From: Chiridota heheva
Lineage: Eukaryota > Echinodermata > Holothuroidea > Apodida > Chiridotidae
Direction of reading: 5' to 3'
Assembly (NCBI GenBank): GCA_020152595.1
Contig: JAIGNY010000581.1
Coordinates: 1,860,001 to 1,924,000 of the forward strand
DNA: 64,000 nucleotides
Position 1 is the first letter of the stretch, and every line of letters starts with the position of its first letter. Below the pieces are notes generated by a model. The model was not told the DNA's origin. It searched no databases and saw only the letters and a list, made by a program, of their open reading frames with translations. Made by a program: the position numbers and the translations under genes. Below, piece after piece: positions 11,605 through 22,668 of the stretch.

Positions 11605-11905
11605 TGGGTTTAGAAGACCGTTTGTAATTCGTTGGTAAATTTACATGTTACAAACATTGTCCAATTAGAATGATTTTGACATACGTGTTGCAATACATAT
11701 TCATCAAACTTTTTTCAAGTTTAGCTGTTGTAATTAATCAAATATCACCGGAGTTATGACTCAACAAAGTCACTGAACTTATAATATGCACGCACATAAG
11801 ACAGGTAAAAAACAAATGTACTTTTTTCAATAAGAAAAGTACATGAGGTGAAGTATATTGAAGGCGATTGATTATACATTACAAGAAAGAGCACAAATCA
11901 CTTTC
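11605..11905 (+). repeat. Dispersed repeat, copy B (copy A at 6703-7070)
   Basis: Direct copy of the 6703-7070 repeat, about 4.7 kb downstream in the same orientation. The 101-codon open frame at 11858-12163 overlaps its end and is probably not a gene. Confidence 0.75.
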
Positions 11906-12059
11906 TTGTATACAGAATTAGCAGTTCAATTGAGACAACAATTGTTTTTGCTATTGGCTTGGGAACACGTATACTATGAATTTCAAAGCAGTTTTCCTAC
12001 GATAAACTGGTGTGTGTGTAGTATGATAAGCAAACGCGCGCCGTATGGTACCCATATAT

Positions 12060-12330
12060 GCTGTTCCAATGATACACATTCTTACATTTCTATTCCTTCC
12101 CCTTTTAAAAATATATATATATATATCTTTTATGCGGATATGTTTTTGACTGTTTTATTGTAAATTGATACACGTTTTTACTACCCAGTGATACACGTTC
12201 TTACATTTCTTTTCTTACATTTTTTTAAGCAGAAACGTGGTTTTACCGTTATGTTGACAGATTTATACACGTTTTTACTGTTCCATTGATAAACGTTCTT
12301 ATAGTTCCATTCATACCGAATTTTTTTGAT
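12060..12330 (+). repeat. Outlying fragment of the 117-bp repeat family
   Basis: Blocks such as GATACACGTTCTTACATTTC, TTTTTACTGTTCCATTGATA and AACGTTCTTATAGTTCCATT match the array at 10020-11420. An (AT)n run lies at about 12109-12126. Confidence 0.6.
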
Positions 12331-12334
12331 GCGC

Positions 12335-12660
12335 ATAAACTGCAAATTCTGGTGTACAAGAATAGACCAATTTGAACACCAAAATGTAACATATATAGAA
12401 CGCGTTGGTGTTCTATATATTCACTGAACACTGGTGTTGTAATAAATAAACACTTAGTGTTCTATTTCTGAACAACAAACGTCCAATTGTGAACACATAG
12501 ACGTGTTCTATTTTTGAACACATTTGCATGTAATTGGCATGTCGGCCTAACAGATACAGAACGCCATTTAGTGTTCAAGCAGGGAGCTGTTACTTTGTCA
12601 AAGTAACAGCTCCCTGGGTCAAGTTGGTCAATTTAAACACTTAGTGTTCAGTGACCAGAG
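12335..12660. repeat. GTGTTC/GAACAC-rich segment with a perfect hairpin
   Basis: The motif GTGTTC or its complement GAACAC occurs about ten times in roughly 300 bases, often in opposed pairs (for example TGAACACTGGTGTT and AACACTTAGTGTTC). Embedded at 12580-12616 is a perfect hairpin: CAGGGAGCTGTTACTTTG, one-base loop, then its exact complement. Similar GAACAC pairs recur near 17780-17815. Confidence 0.6.
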
Positions 12661-13285
12661 ATGTACCCAGGTAGCATGCCCATGTGGGTGGCATATGGGC
12701 TATATATCGGAAGAAATGTGGGTCCCACCTGGGTTACCCCTTCTGGGTCCCTTCAGATTCTGCACCCAAGAATCACATTGGGGCCCGTATGGGCCAGCCC
12801 AGATTCCCTTATGGGTAACATCTGGGCCCCAGGTGGGCATCATGTGGCATGCCCATATGGGTAGCATATGGGATGGGGAAAAATATATGGCCCATCTGGG
12901 TTACCCTTAAGATTCTGCTCCCAAGAATAATATGGAACCCATATGGACCAGCCCAAATGCCTATGTGGGTTACATCTGGGCCCAGGTACGTTTAATATGG
13001 ATGCAGTTTGAAGTGGGTAGGCAGTTTATGGGTAGAACATAGACTATCCCTTATGGGCATTCTATGGGATTCATCGTGGCCCAAGTGGGCATGCAATAAT
13101 ATGGGCCAGCCCATATGGGAATAATATGGGTTTCATGTAGGCAAGCAGTTTATGGGTTGAATATGGGCTATCCCTTATGGCCTTTCTATGGGATTCATCT
13201 GGGGCCCAGGTGGGCGTGCAATTTTTGGGACATCCCAAATGGGCAACACATGGGATCCAGATGGGGTTTATATCCTCCAAGTGTG
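12661..13285 (-). repeat. Left subterminal array of the composite element
   Basis: Degenerate ~60-base repeats rich in ATGGGC/GCCCAT, for example CATGCCCATATGGGTAGCAT, reading as the reverse complement of the array at 14636-15310. Short open frames here come from the repeat. Confidence 0.75.
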
Positions 13286-13316
13286 GTCAGTTGTTCCATA
13301 TATGGATCAACGGATC

Positions 13317-14345
13317 TCAATAGATCGAGCCAATAGAATAACTCTCTAAATGCACATACAGATATTCACTCATCAATTGCATATCTGTTTTTACATAGTG
13401 AACCCAGTGAACGCGAGCGCAAATCGTGAAGAACCAGTCCCATAATACGTAAGAAGCTATATTCCTTAAATAAATTAATACCAGTCTCATTGGCATAGCA
13501 ACCATTCCTGGGGTACTACCCATCACGAATACCCCAAGAGCATAGCTTGGCGTTAGTTTCAACCCGCCCCAAATCAGCAAATTATCTTCCAAGATCTCGC
13601 TGCCGGGTATCAAGATACTTGCATGAAACAGAACGCCACAGCAAAGGACCAAACCGACTGAATTCATGAAACACAAAAGGTGGAATAAGGAATTTACTAA
13701 ACTGAGAAAAGAATTGAAAACGGTGTCATTGTTGGTAACAGACACACACACACATACACGAAAGATACACAAATAAACCTCAGGTCTATTCATACAATGC
13801 GGGGAATTATTCACCTACAGCCCACGCACAAACTTGCGGAACTGTAAAGCTGCAAAGTAACAGAAAAACCAAAAGGCCAGTAAGGGGCCGTAATGGAACA
13901 AACTTGAATAACTTTACACAAAACAGACATGGCCGTGGCCATAACTTAAGACTCAATGTGAACCAGATCAATACCGCCCTCCGCAACAGGTAAATACAGG
14001 ATGTGCCTCTTCAACAGCTCCGATGGCCCACCCCACAAAAAAAGTGAAAGTAGTAGGTTGAAGAGGACGCAAGAACTTAAAACAGTTTGAGCAAACAGGG
14101 GCAATATACAACAACTTAGTAACAATAAAAGTGTTAGCTGAATTCGTTTTCGTAAAGATGGAGATATTGCGATTTTCAAAAGATTTCAAAACAGTCATGC
14201 ACAAATTTCTACGCTCATGCCAAGACTTCATATCCGGGCAATGGTTGCCAAACCAAACACTATTAATCTTGATATTCGAATCAGACCACGAAATAGGGAA
14301 GGAGAATGGGACACCCCTCCACCTACCCAGATGCAACCCACTGGT
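13317..14345 (-). pseudogene. Tx1/L1-like LINE reverse-transcriptase fragment (decayed)
   Basis: On the - strand one frame reads WHERRNLCMTVLKSFENRNI, SIFTKTNSANTFIVTKLLYI; a neighbouring frame reads FLWGGPSELLKRHILYLPVA, EGGIDLVHIES. This FxWGG...KR..LYLP..EGGL.L.. pattern is the region after the RT catalytic core in L1/Tx1-type LINEs. The frame change and early stops show it is dead. The 165-codon open frame at 13317-13814 lies downstream in the same orientation; I cannot assign it and doubt it is translated. Confidence 0.6.
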
Positions 14346-14635
14346 CTTTTGCAGGCTTAATCAAAGCCATAGCAGATCTGAAAATTCTATTCATTTTGTA
14401 TTACCCATGCATCAGAATTGGTTCTTTGTAATATCCAAAATAAAACATATTCACTTCATTACTTTATAAAAACACAAAATCTTTTAAGCTGTATCTCTGT
14501 TCTGATCACCAATAACCAAATTGAATGCAAAACGGGAGCAAACTGCTGGCGGGTAAATCAAATAAGATATAGTTTCTTTCAAAAGCCAAACATCGAAACT
14601 CCACCTGCGTTAGAGTTTTCTCCTCCCATCGCGGT

Positions 14636-15424
14636 TTTTCCCATATGCTGCCCACATGGGCATGCCCAGCTTTTCCCCATATGATACCCATATGGGCCGA
14701 CCCAAATGGTGCCCACATGAACTTGCCCAGTTTTTACCGCATATACACCCATGTAAGCCAACTTATATTCTGCCCACATGGGCTTGCCCAGGTATTTCCC
14801 ATATGCTACCCGCATGGTCAGACCCACATGCTGCCCACATAGACATGCCCAGATGTTTCCCATATGATACACACATGGGCCGACCCATATTCTGCCCACA
14901 TTGGATTGCTCAGGTTTTTCCCATATGTTGCCCATATGTGCCAGCCCATATGCCGCCCACATGGGATAACCCAGGTGTTTTCCATATGTTTCCCACATGG
15001 GCCAGCCCGTATACCGCCCACATGGGCTTGCACGGGTTTCCCATGTGTTACTCATATGGTTCAGCTCATAAGCATTACACTTGGGCTTGCCCGGCAGGTT
15101 TTCCACACATTTTGCCAACTAGGTCATCCCTTATGCAGTCCACATAAAGTTGCCGCGGCTTTCCCCATATGTTGCCCAAATGGGTCATCCCTTATGAGCT
15201 TACCCAGGTTTCCCCATGTGTTACCCACATGGGTCATCCCTCATGCAGCCTACATGGGCTTGCCCAAGATTTCTCCATACGGTACCCATATGGGCAAGCC
15301 TAAGTAGATCTCATGGATTAACTCATATGGGCTATGTATGGGCTCAATATGGGTTGACCCATGCCCAGATGGCCCACTTCATCCCCATATGGGCACCACA
15401 AGGGCATGCTACTTGGGTAGTTGA
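14636..15424 (+). repeat. Right subterminal array, ~60-bp unit, about 12 copies
   Basis: Units run TTTCCCATATG.T.CCCACA, then TGGGC..(A/G)CCCA, then TGCCCACATGGGCTTGCCCA and restart, with a period of about 60 bases and strong divergence between copies. Long open frames on both strands, up to 179 codons, are side effects of the period being close to a multiple of three. Confidence 0.8.
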
Positions 15425-15461
15425 GTGAGACATACAAAGCAGATAAATTACCTCCTTATCT

Positions 15462-15775
15462 TATCCATAATATTTGTATTTTGTTATTGTATCGCATCTA
15501 AATAAGCATCATTAAGATTTATAAGCAGACGAAACTGGAAACAAATTGTGTTTAATATTCTCAATTTTAACTTCACAATCACAGTAGCCTAGCCTTACAT
15601 TATAGGCCTATCCACTGTACCTAACCCAGGCTAGGCCTATAACGTTAGGATAGGTCTATTGTGATTGTTAAGTTAAAATTAAGAATGTTGAACACAATCT
15701 CTTCCCAGTTTCGTCTGCTTATAAATATGAATGATGCTTATGTAGATGCAATGCAATAACAAAATATGAATACTA
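15462..15775. mobile_element. Palindromic MITE with ~120-bp arms
   Basis: The left arm (about 15462-15584) and right arm (about 15659-15775) are reverse complements through TTTGTTATTG, ATAAGCATCATT, TTATAAGCAGACGAAACTGG and TTTTAACTT.ACAATCACA. A 75-base loop contains paired TAGGCCTAT/CTAGCCT words. No coding capacity. The family is not recognised. Confidence 0.75.
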
Positions 15776-17844
15776 TAGGACTCAAAAGAAACTCATTTTA
15801 TAGGGGCACTTTTCATTATGGCCAAAGGGAGAAAACACGATCTTTTGTGATTTCGACCAAAATTGCGCATACCTCAACTAAAAACTCCCCAAAACCTTAT
15901 TATTACCTGTTATTTACCTGCTATGTATGTCTACACAAAGCAAACTCTCGGTTCAAACGTTGTACAAAACGATAAAGCAGAGGCGGCGGAACAGATGTTT
16001 GATTCTGGGGTGGGGAGGGGGAGGGTGCACAGGATCTGAGAGGAACTTTCCAACTACAATATTTTCAAAGCATGTAGCACAGCAGTATAGCTTTATAAGG
16101 TCAACCCCCTCCCCCTCCACTTTCATTATCCTTCCTCCTCCGGAAAATTGATAAGCTTTTATCGGTCCGAAAATTACTGGTTACCCATTTTCCTTCTTTC
16201 TTTTTTTTAATTGACAGCTTCAAAAGTTCAAGATATTTTGGTCCAAAATTCGGTAAAATAAACAGATGTATTTCAAAATTAGTCATATAATGTTTAAAGT
16301 CTTTAAATTAGAAGGATTTAAACTTATTGATCATGATTAATTAAATGCATTGGTCATGAATCGGAAAATATTTAATGTCTAAAACAATGTTATTATTCAC
16401 GAGGCCATCATTTGAGAAACAATAAATGTAAGCTTGCTGAGAATTATTGTAGCTCGGTATATCAGTATATAGGCCTATAAATTAAGCTCAAATGGCCCAA
16501 ATTCATACCCCAGTCTTAAGGGAGTCAGTGGCAGAACCCGAATTAAAGACGCTCCATGAGTAAAACTTGTGGTATTTTGCTCGATGTTTGTGTTACTTTT
16601 TTCAATCTGTCAATAAAAATATCAATTATAATAAGAAACTTAAACGTATTTTGTTATGACACTTTTTTTGGTTCAGTAAAGGGGCACCTTTTAATCTTTA
16701 CAAAGAAGATGGGAGAACGCATGTGAGATTATGTCATGTTTATGGCCCGGGTCCATATAGTAAGTTTTGCCCTGCATGGCCCATTTTAAAGATGCCCCAC
16801 CAATGCAATTTGGGGTCACGTGGTTTTGCACAATCTAACAGGTCCTATTTGAAAAAGTTATGACAAAATATATAGCTAAAAGCTAGGAAAAGAAAGGTAG
16901 ACAGAGGTCAATGACTTTTAAGTATGAAGAAGTCCAATATGTAGGGCAATTGGGCCCGACTTTGTCATTAGGGGAAATTTAGAAGAGTGTACACGTGCAA
17001 AGCACTTAAAATTTCAAAAGTTTTGTCTTTTTAGGGCTACATTTCTTTTATTTTGAAAAGATTCAATACATACTCTTTGAAGAAAAGCTTTTCGATGTTT
17101 GATAGGCCAGGCACATTCTCTAAAAGGGTGGTACTTGTCTTGTTTGAAAGGGCACTATTTCTTTTAAAAAAAGGCACTTTTCCCTCAGAAAAAGGGCACT
17201 TTTCCTCTCTGAAAAGGGGCACTTTTAAACTTTTGAGAAAAGTGTGTGTGTGTGTGGGGAGGGGAAGGGGGTGGGGGAGGGCACGTGTCCCATGTGTTCC
17301 CCCGGTTCCATCGTCTATGCGCTGAAGGGCCATTCTCTGGTTGTTTATATACGTAACGTAACAGAAAATGGCCGCAGTGGACGCCCGTGGTATCCCACGG
17401 AACCACTGGGCCAGTGTCTGGCCCCTCACACACGTAACGTAACAGAGAATGTCCCTGAAACCTGGAAACGTAATCACTGCACTGTCGAGTCTGACAACTG
17501 TATGATATGATATGTAGTTATTGAGCTTAGCGTGTGCATGTTTTGTTTTCGTGGCGCGACAATGGCGGGAAATGTAACAGTACTAGTGTGTGACTTGTGA
17601 ATTTATTTTTGTTGACGCGTCCATGCCATGGGAACCCCGGGTGTTATGTTACTTATGATCAGTGTAAAAGCTGGTTATTAGAATCGTATTAAATTGATAA
17701 GAACACAATGGTGCTCATTAAAGAATGACGCTAGTTTTAAGATATCAATCCTCTATAATCCTGATGAAGAACACACGTGTGCATAATTTGAACACTTTAG
17801 CGACAAACAGAACACTGAAAGACGCGTCAGGCGTCCGATATTTG
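15776..17844. other. Intergenic DNA, no gene recognised
   Basis: Small local repeats only: variants of AAAAGGGCACTTTT four or five times at 17145-17230, a purine-rich tract at 17235-17285, and ACGTAACGTAACAGA.AATG twice (17350 and 17430). Open frames on both strands at 17037-17510 overlap this simple sequence and have no recognisable domains. Confidence 0.5.
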
Positions 17845-18165
17845 CAGTGTACATGTTTTTACTATTCTATTGATATATATATATATATATAAAAGCTATT
17901 ATTGATCAATTGATAAACGTTCTTTAGACATTTCTATTAATACAAGTTTTCCTATACGCTTACATGTTTTTCACTGTTCTATTGATAGATTGATATACAC
18001 GCTTTTATTGTTCCACTGATAAACGTTCTTATTATACATTTCTATTCAGTAATGTTTTCACTGTTCTATCGACAGTTTGTTACCAGGTAACACGTTGTAT
18101 TGTTTGATTGATGTTTTTCTATTGATACACGTTTTTACTGTTCTCTTTATAAACGTTTTCACTCT
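17845..18165 (+). repeat. Second outlying fragment of the 117-bp repeat family
   Basis: Contains TTTTTACTATTCTATTGATA, an (AT)n run at about 17873-17891, ATTGATAAACGTTCTT and ATTGATACACGTTTTTACTG, the same block vocabulary as the array at 10-11.4 kb, followed at 18180 by unique DNA. Confidence 0.6.
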
Positions 18166-21027
18166 AATTGTATTTCTCTCTCAAAACTGAAGTTTCAATT
18201 CGTTGAAAGATCTCCCTGCCTACTTTTCTGAAACCTAACTATAACAAAGGGTATGATGATTACCTGCCTGTTACTGGTTAGTTACAGAAAGTAAGGAAGG
18301 CGGGCGGAGGGGAAAAAAAGGAAGGGGGAAGTGGCAAGGAATTACGGCCCTGGTACATGATAAAAGAGAATTTTAATAAGAAAATAGATAGGCATGACGA
18401 TTTGTACATGTATGTAACTATTTGCATATCAATATCTAGTGAAAAAAGACAGCCGTTTAAATAATTTTGACGGGAGATTTAACTTTGTCATGAAAAGTTC
18501 AGTGGATTTTAAACTTTAGTTTTGCCTCTACCCAACGTTGAAGGTACGAATGAGGGGAGAGGGGGTACATCTCTTCTAGATTGACTTTCGAATTCGTCCA
18601 AATCCGCAGGATATTAAGGGGATTATTTGGACGAACTTCTAGACAAACAGCAACAGCTATTTCCCATATCCGTTCAAAGTACTAAAAGTTTGTGTAACTT
18701 GTGGTATTAGGCTCCGCCACAGACTGTCTCTTACCCAGTAGCGTAGGAAGCCTAAAATAAGTGCGTGAAGGTGTACGTTGACATAAGTTTTAGCTAGGGT
18801 GCTTTTCCCCAACATTGTATTAGTGGCGAATCTTTGAAATAGGGCTCAGTGCAAACTTAAGATACTCATTCCCTTGTCATAGACTGACGTGCCCTCCTCC
18901 ACATTCTTTGCAAACTTAAAAAAAACGCCCGTCTACAGAGATAAAATTTGAACGTTCTCTTGGAACAATAACAATTCTGGCCTTTGCCACAACTCGCTGA
19001 AGACTGGGTGTAAATTTGGATTCTGCAGACTTGATTTTTAATCATGTCAAATAAATAATGATACACCGACTTAAATTGATTCTATGAAATTGAGGAAATG
19101 ACGAAAAAATTAAAGGTCCCTTATTTGCTTTTTACATTTTTGGGACATTAAATATCCCGAATCATGATCAATGCAATTGACTAATCGTGATGTAAATATT
19201 TCCGATTTCGAGACTTAAATACCCAATTCTTGTTGATAGTTAGATCTTGGTATGAAATTTTGGTCCTAAATATCTTGAACTAAAATTCTGAAGAAATTTA
19301 CGAAGAAAATGAAAAAGTTTACTAGTAATTTTCTGACCGGTAAAAGATTATTAATTTTCCGGTGAAGTGGGGAGTACAGTATATGCTTTTAATATATCAG
19401 TCGAAAAAGTGTCCCTTAAATCCTGTGTTCCCAGATCAAAACATCTTTCGTCTCACCATGCCACGGATATAGACTGTTTCCTGATTCAGATCCTTATCAT
19501 AAATCTTAAATGAAGAAAGTACCCTCATGGATGTTTTCCCCCCTTGCCATGAGTTCCATCCGACACCCCTAAATATAACCTTTGGGTTGTTTCATGTGTA
19601 TGATAAAACAATCCACACTTAACTTTTTGCTTTTACATAATATACCTTTTCACGGGATGCATTTACTACCCTCCCCGCCCACTGCTCCCACCCCCTCCCG
19701 ACGCCAGCCAGTCTTTTTATTTCATTTATTCTATTTTGACATTTTCGGCTTCTGAATTCTCTTTATTTTCTCGGTGTCGAAAAATAAACTTTGAGAACTG
19801 TTCTGCAAAGATAGTAAATTTGATTTCTTACCATTAGTTAATCAGAAGGTGCCATTGTAGTAATCCATTTAATATATCCTACAGAACACAATACTGTTAT
19901 AGCACTTAGAATAACTGTCTCGGTAATGACTGTCCTTATGATTTGTTTGCACTGTTGCTCGTTAGTTACATTCTGTCACTTTCAAGTACACGCAAAAGCG
20001 GAAATTAGGATAACCCAATACCTCTTAAGTACACGTACAATGTGCATACGACCGAAAGCATGACTTCCTCAATATAATTTTTTTGCTGATTTTATTTTTT
20101 TAAACGCTCTTATTACAATATTCGAGAGAATATTGTCTTTCTTTCTATGAGATGCAACCTGTAGCATATACAATACGAAGTATTAACATTTCCTTGTTAA
20201 TTAAAGTTACAAAACAAGAACATATTATGGCCAGGTAGGCTACTATGCCCGGGTACACATATATACGCAATAATATATCTCGTAGTATTTTCAGTTTTGC
20301 TCTTTTCCGACTTTTACAATCTTTTTAATGTTACTGTGCCTATATACCAAGTGATCGATGAATGGCCAAAGGTGTCGCCCAATGCAAGAGTTTTGACCCG
20401 TCGCTCTCCCCAGTCATTGTCACTCGACAGTCGGCAGTAATTCCACGCAGGGACATGGGGAATGAAATTATTTCGTTAGGTCGTCAGCTGAAATTTTTAG
20501 ATTGAAAAAATGTTTTTCAGATCGAAAAATTTCGGGGCATATACCATCAGCTCAAATTTTCAGATTGACAAAAATTTGTTTCGATCGAAAAAGAACCTCT
20601 TAACTCCCATTTTGCCAACAAAAAAATAAAATAAATAGCTACCTTGGTTTTCATTCGGTTCGACTTGTACAGTTGAGGGTAAGAATCTCAAGAACATTCA
20701 GCCGATTCATGTACAATCACGTGTAGTTGCTTATAGTATAATAGAAACTCTTTTGAGAGTTCAACCCTCCCGACCCCTGGAACAGGTTTGAAAATTAATG
20801 CGGGTGATTAAATAGTCTGGGCAGTTGCAAACTTAACCAGAACATCGCATAACCAGATAACCTATCTGCCCAGCGGCCTTTCAAAGTGATTGACTTCATT
20901 TCAGTTATCCAGGGACTTGGCAACTGAGAAACTGCATGACGGTGATTCTTTTGCAAACTCTTTTAATGTATTCAGTTTTCGGTGTTTGTCTCTTTCTTCT
21001 CGATCAGCCGGTCCTATAAAACCCTTG
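18166..21027. other. Intergenic DNA, no gene recognised
   Basis: No exon-like signal that I trust. A 66-codon frame at 18866-19066 (-) is Cys/Arg-rich but lacks splice or homology support. Near 20480-20590 the word TCAGATTGA/GATCGAAAAA is loosely repeated. Confidence 0.5.
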
Positions 21028-21370
21028 TAACACGTGGTAACAGTTTGAAGTTGACCAAAGAATTCTCACGGATAGATATTCGGCGTTTTAGCTTTTCGCA
21101 AAGAGTTGTCAATGAGTGAAATGGTTTGCCTGAGTGGGTAGTTAGCTCCAATTCTGTTCACAATTTTAAAGTCAGCATTGATAAGTTCTTTGCTAACTCT
21201 GGCCGTCTTTAAATTTTGTTTGTGGTGGTGGTGGTGTTAGTTTAAGCTTTTATGGGGTGACTAACCCTTCTTAGTCCGTCATCTTGTTGTGTTATGTTAA
21301 ATATTTAGATTGAGCCCAGAAGAAGTAAACTGTTCCCGGGGCGTGCTAGAATAAATTAAATTAATTTGAT
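21028..21370 (+). mobile_element. 3' end of a CR1/L2-like LINE (family of 23405)
   Basis: One frame reads LTKEFSRIDIRRFSFSQRVV, NE(stop)NGLPEWVVSSNSVHNF and KVSIDKFFANSGRL, then stop. The R..FSFSQRVVN.WN.LPE.VV pattern is typical of the C terminus of CR1/L2-type ORF2. It is followed by the GGTGGTGGTGTTAGTTT...GTCATCTTGTTGTGTTATG tail also found at 24380-24590 and, inverted, at 28030-28195. The TGA in place of a Trp codon marks it as dead. Confidence 0.7.
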
Positions 21371-21689
21371 TGACTGATTCTTATTATTAAAACAGGTACG
21401 TAAGGAATAAAACTAAAAGTATCAAATAGGACCTAATCTTATTCAAGTAAAATGGTAGTTTGCTTCTACTCCCCACCCCTTCTCCCCCTCCCTACCGCCT
21501 CCAACGCCTCTGATGTCACGGTTATTCCATTAGTCGTTTTGAGGGAAGCATTCTTACATATATGATACCATCCCGTGCTTGAAATAAACGCACGTTAAGA
21601 TGAAAATAATCATCATGCAATAGATACATTTGAGAGAAAAAAATGTATGTATGTCACGGTGTGCGTGGGAGGGGGTTTGTTTGTTTATA

Positions 21690-22104
21690 CATGATCCTCT
21701 CTTACGGGAACTCGGCAAGACTCCTATATGGAGCATAGGCGTTAAGCTATAGCCTGCATAGCAGATGCCAGTCTCGTGCGACCGAGACAGAAGTGGATGA
21801 ACACCGGGTTTTACCCCACTCTTTTCGAGAAGTGTTTGGAGAACCAGGTAGGGTGTGGCTGTCCTACCATCGGGACCGACAGCTTAACGTCCCCTCCGAA
21901 GAACGGCGAGCACCGTTGAACCACTGCCACTTTTCTCAACAGCTGAATGAGCCTGGAGCAGGAGATGCAAACGACGTACTTCCGCTTTGATGATCGGCGT
22001 ATCTGTCTGCATGTGGGGGGAAATGGTTAGACCTGTCCGAGGCTTGAAGCGGGTACCTCCAGTATCTCAGTCGTGTGCTCTACCAACTGAGCTACCTGAC
22101 TCCT
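21690..22104 (-). mobile_element. tRNA-derived SINE, full length
   Basis: On the - strand it starts GGAGTCAGGTAGCTCAGTTG (A box TAGCTCAGTTGGTAGAGCA) with an anticodon-arm-like CACACGACTGAGATACTGG and a B-box-like TACCCGCTTCAAGCC. A ~200-base body follows that is shared with 35874 and 37541 (AAAAGTGGCAGTGGTT, then GGTCCCGATGGTAGGA). Its 3' tail differs from those two copies and matches the fragment at 2686-2930. It is a retroposon with a tRNA-like promoter, not a working tRNA gene. Confidence 0.75.
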
Positions 22105-22646
22105 CATATTGGGAGAGGGGAGGGGCAATTTGCTTTACCAAATCCCACCTATGATACGATCGTAGAGAATTGACCTATTATCCAGGAAGTGACATCGAAT
22201 TTAGAATTCTCATGCAAAATAAACTGGCCACATTAAAAGATCCATCTGGTGTTGATTAGTCCCTACATGATAATGAATTATTAGTGTATCCTATTACCAT
22301 AAATGGGATCATGCCGTCGAAAGTAGGGGGAAATATCATATTTTCCCTAAAATGCACAAACCTACCCTACAAAAAATTTATAAACAAGTGTCTGTTTCCC
22401 GGCTATGCCCATTATTTTTGGACCTTTGAAAAGTTTAACGATCAGTGGTGTTCATATTGTATTAAGTCATGCTACTTTGTTTGACTTGAGCGATTAAACG
22501 ACTGTGTTTAGGCTAATCTTGTTTCCTTGGTGGATATTTGCGTCAAATGTCAAAGGTCACATACTTTGCTTTTGGATGTAAAAAGGAACAGAATTCACAA
22601 CCTCCACTTATATTTTGTGTACAATTTTCATCATTGAGAGAAAAGG
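22105..22646 (+). promoter_or_regulatory. Region expected to hold the CLUAP1 promoter and 5'UTR; no clear element
   Basis: The region lies directly upstream of the CLUAP1 start codon. I looked for an RFX-type X-box, expected for many ciliary genes, and for a TATA box at a sensible distance, and saw nothing convincing. A separate 5' non-coding exon further upstream cannot be excluded. Confidence 0.25.
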
Positions 22647-22668
22647 ATGTCTTACAGGGACTTAAGAA
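22647..22668 (+). CDS. CLUAP1: CLUAP1 coding exon 1 (22 nt, start codon)
   Basis: This tiny exon encodes MSYRDLR plus the first base of the next codon, followed by a strong donor (GTATGT at 22669). Vertebrate CLUAP1 begins MSFRDLRN, and exon 2 restores the Asn codon and continues [10 protein letters not shown]. The match to the family N terminus and to splice phase 1 decides this ATG. The exon sits inside a longer unrelated open frame at 22538-22759, so simple ORF calling misses it. The preceding 5'UTR and promoter are not defined by the sequence. Confidence 0.9.

Larger units (their letters stand above)
12661..15424. mobile_element. Composite element: terminal inverted repeats and inverted subterminal arrays around a LINE fragment
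   Basis: The left end TACCCAGGTAGCATGCCC (12663-12680) and the right end (complement of GGGCATGCTACTTGGGTA, 15404-15421) are inverted repeats. Inside them lie two arrays of the same ~60-bp CCCATATG/CATGGGC-rich unit in opposite orientation (12661-13285 and 14636-15424). The centre (13317-14345) is a decayed Tx1/L1-like LINE on the - strand. This architecture resembles a non-autonomous DNA transposon with repetitive subterminal regions that received a LINE insertion. I do not know a named family for it. Confidence 0.6.

Noticed and set aside
13317-13814. 165-codon - strand open frame with hydrophobic stretches
   Set aside because: It lies beside a decayed Tx1-like LINE inside a repeat element and has no recognisable domain; cysteine-rich CVCVSV comes from a (CA)n run.
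22030-22104. tRNA gene on the - strand
   Set aside because: Same reason: it is the head of a SINE with a degenerate B box and no proper acceptor stem.
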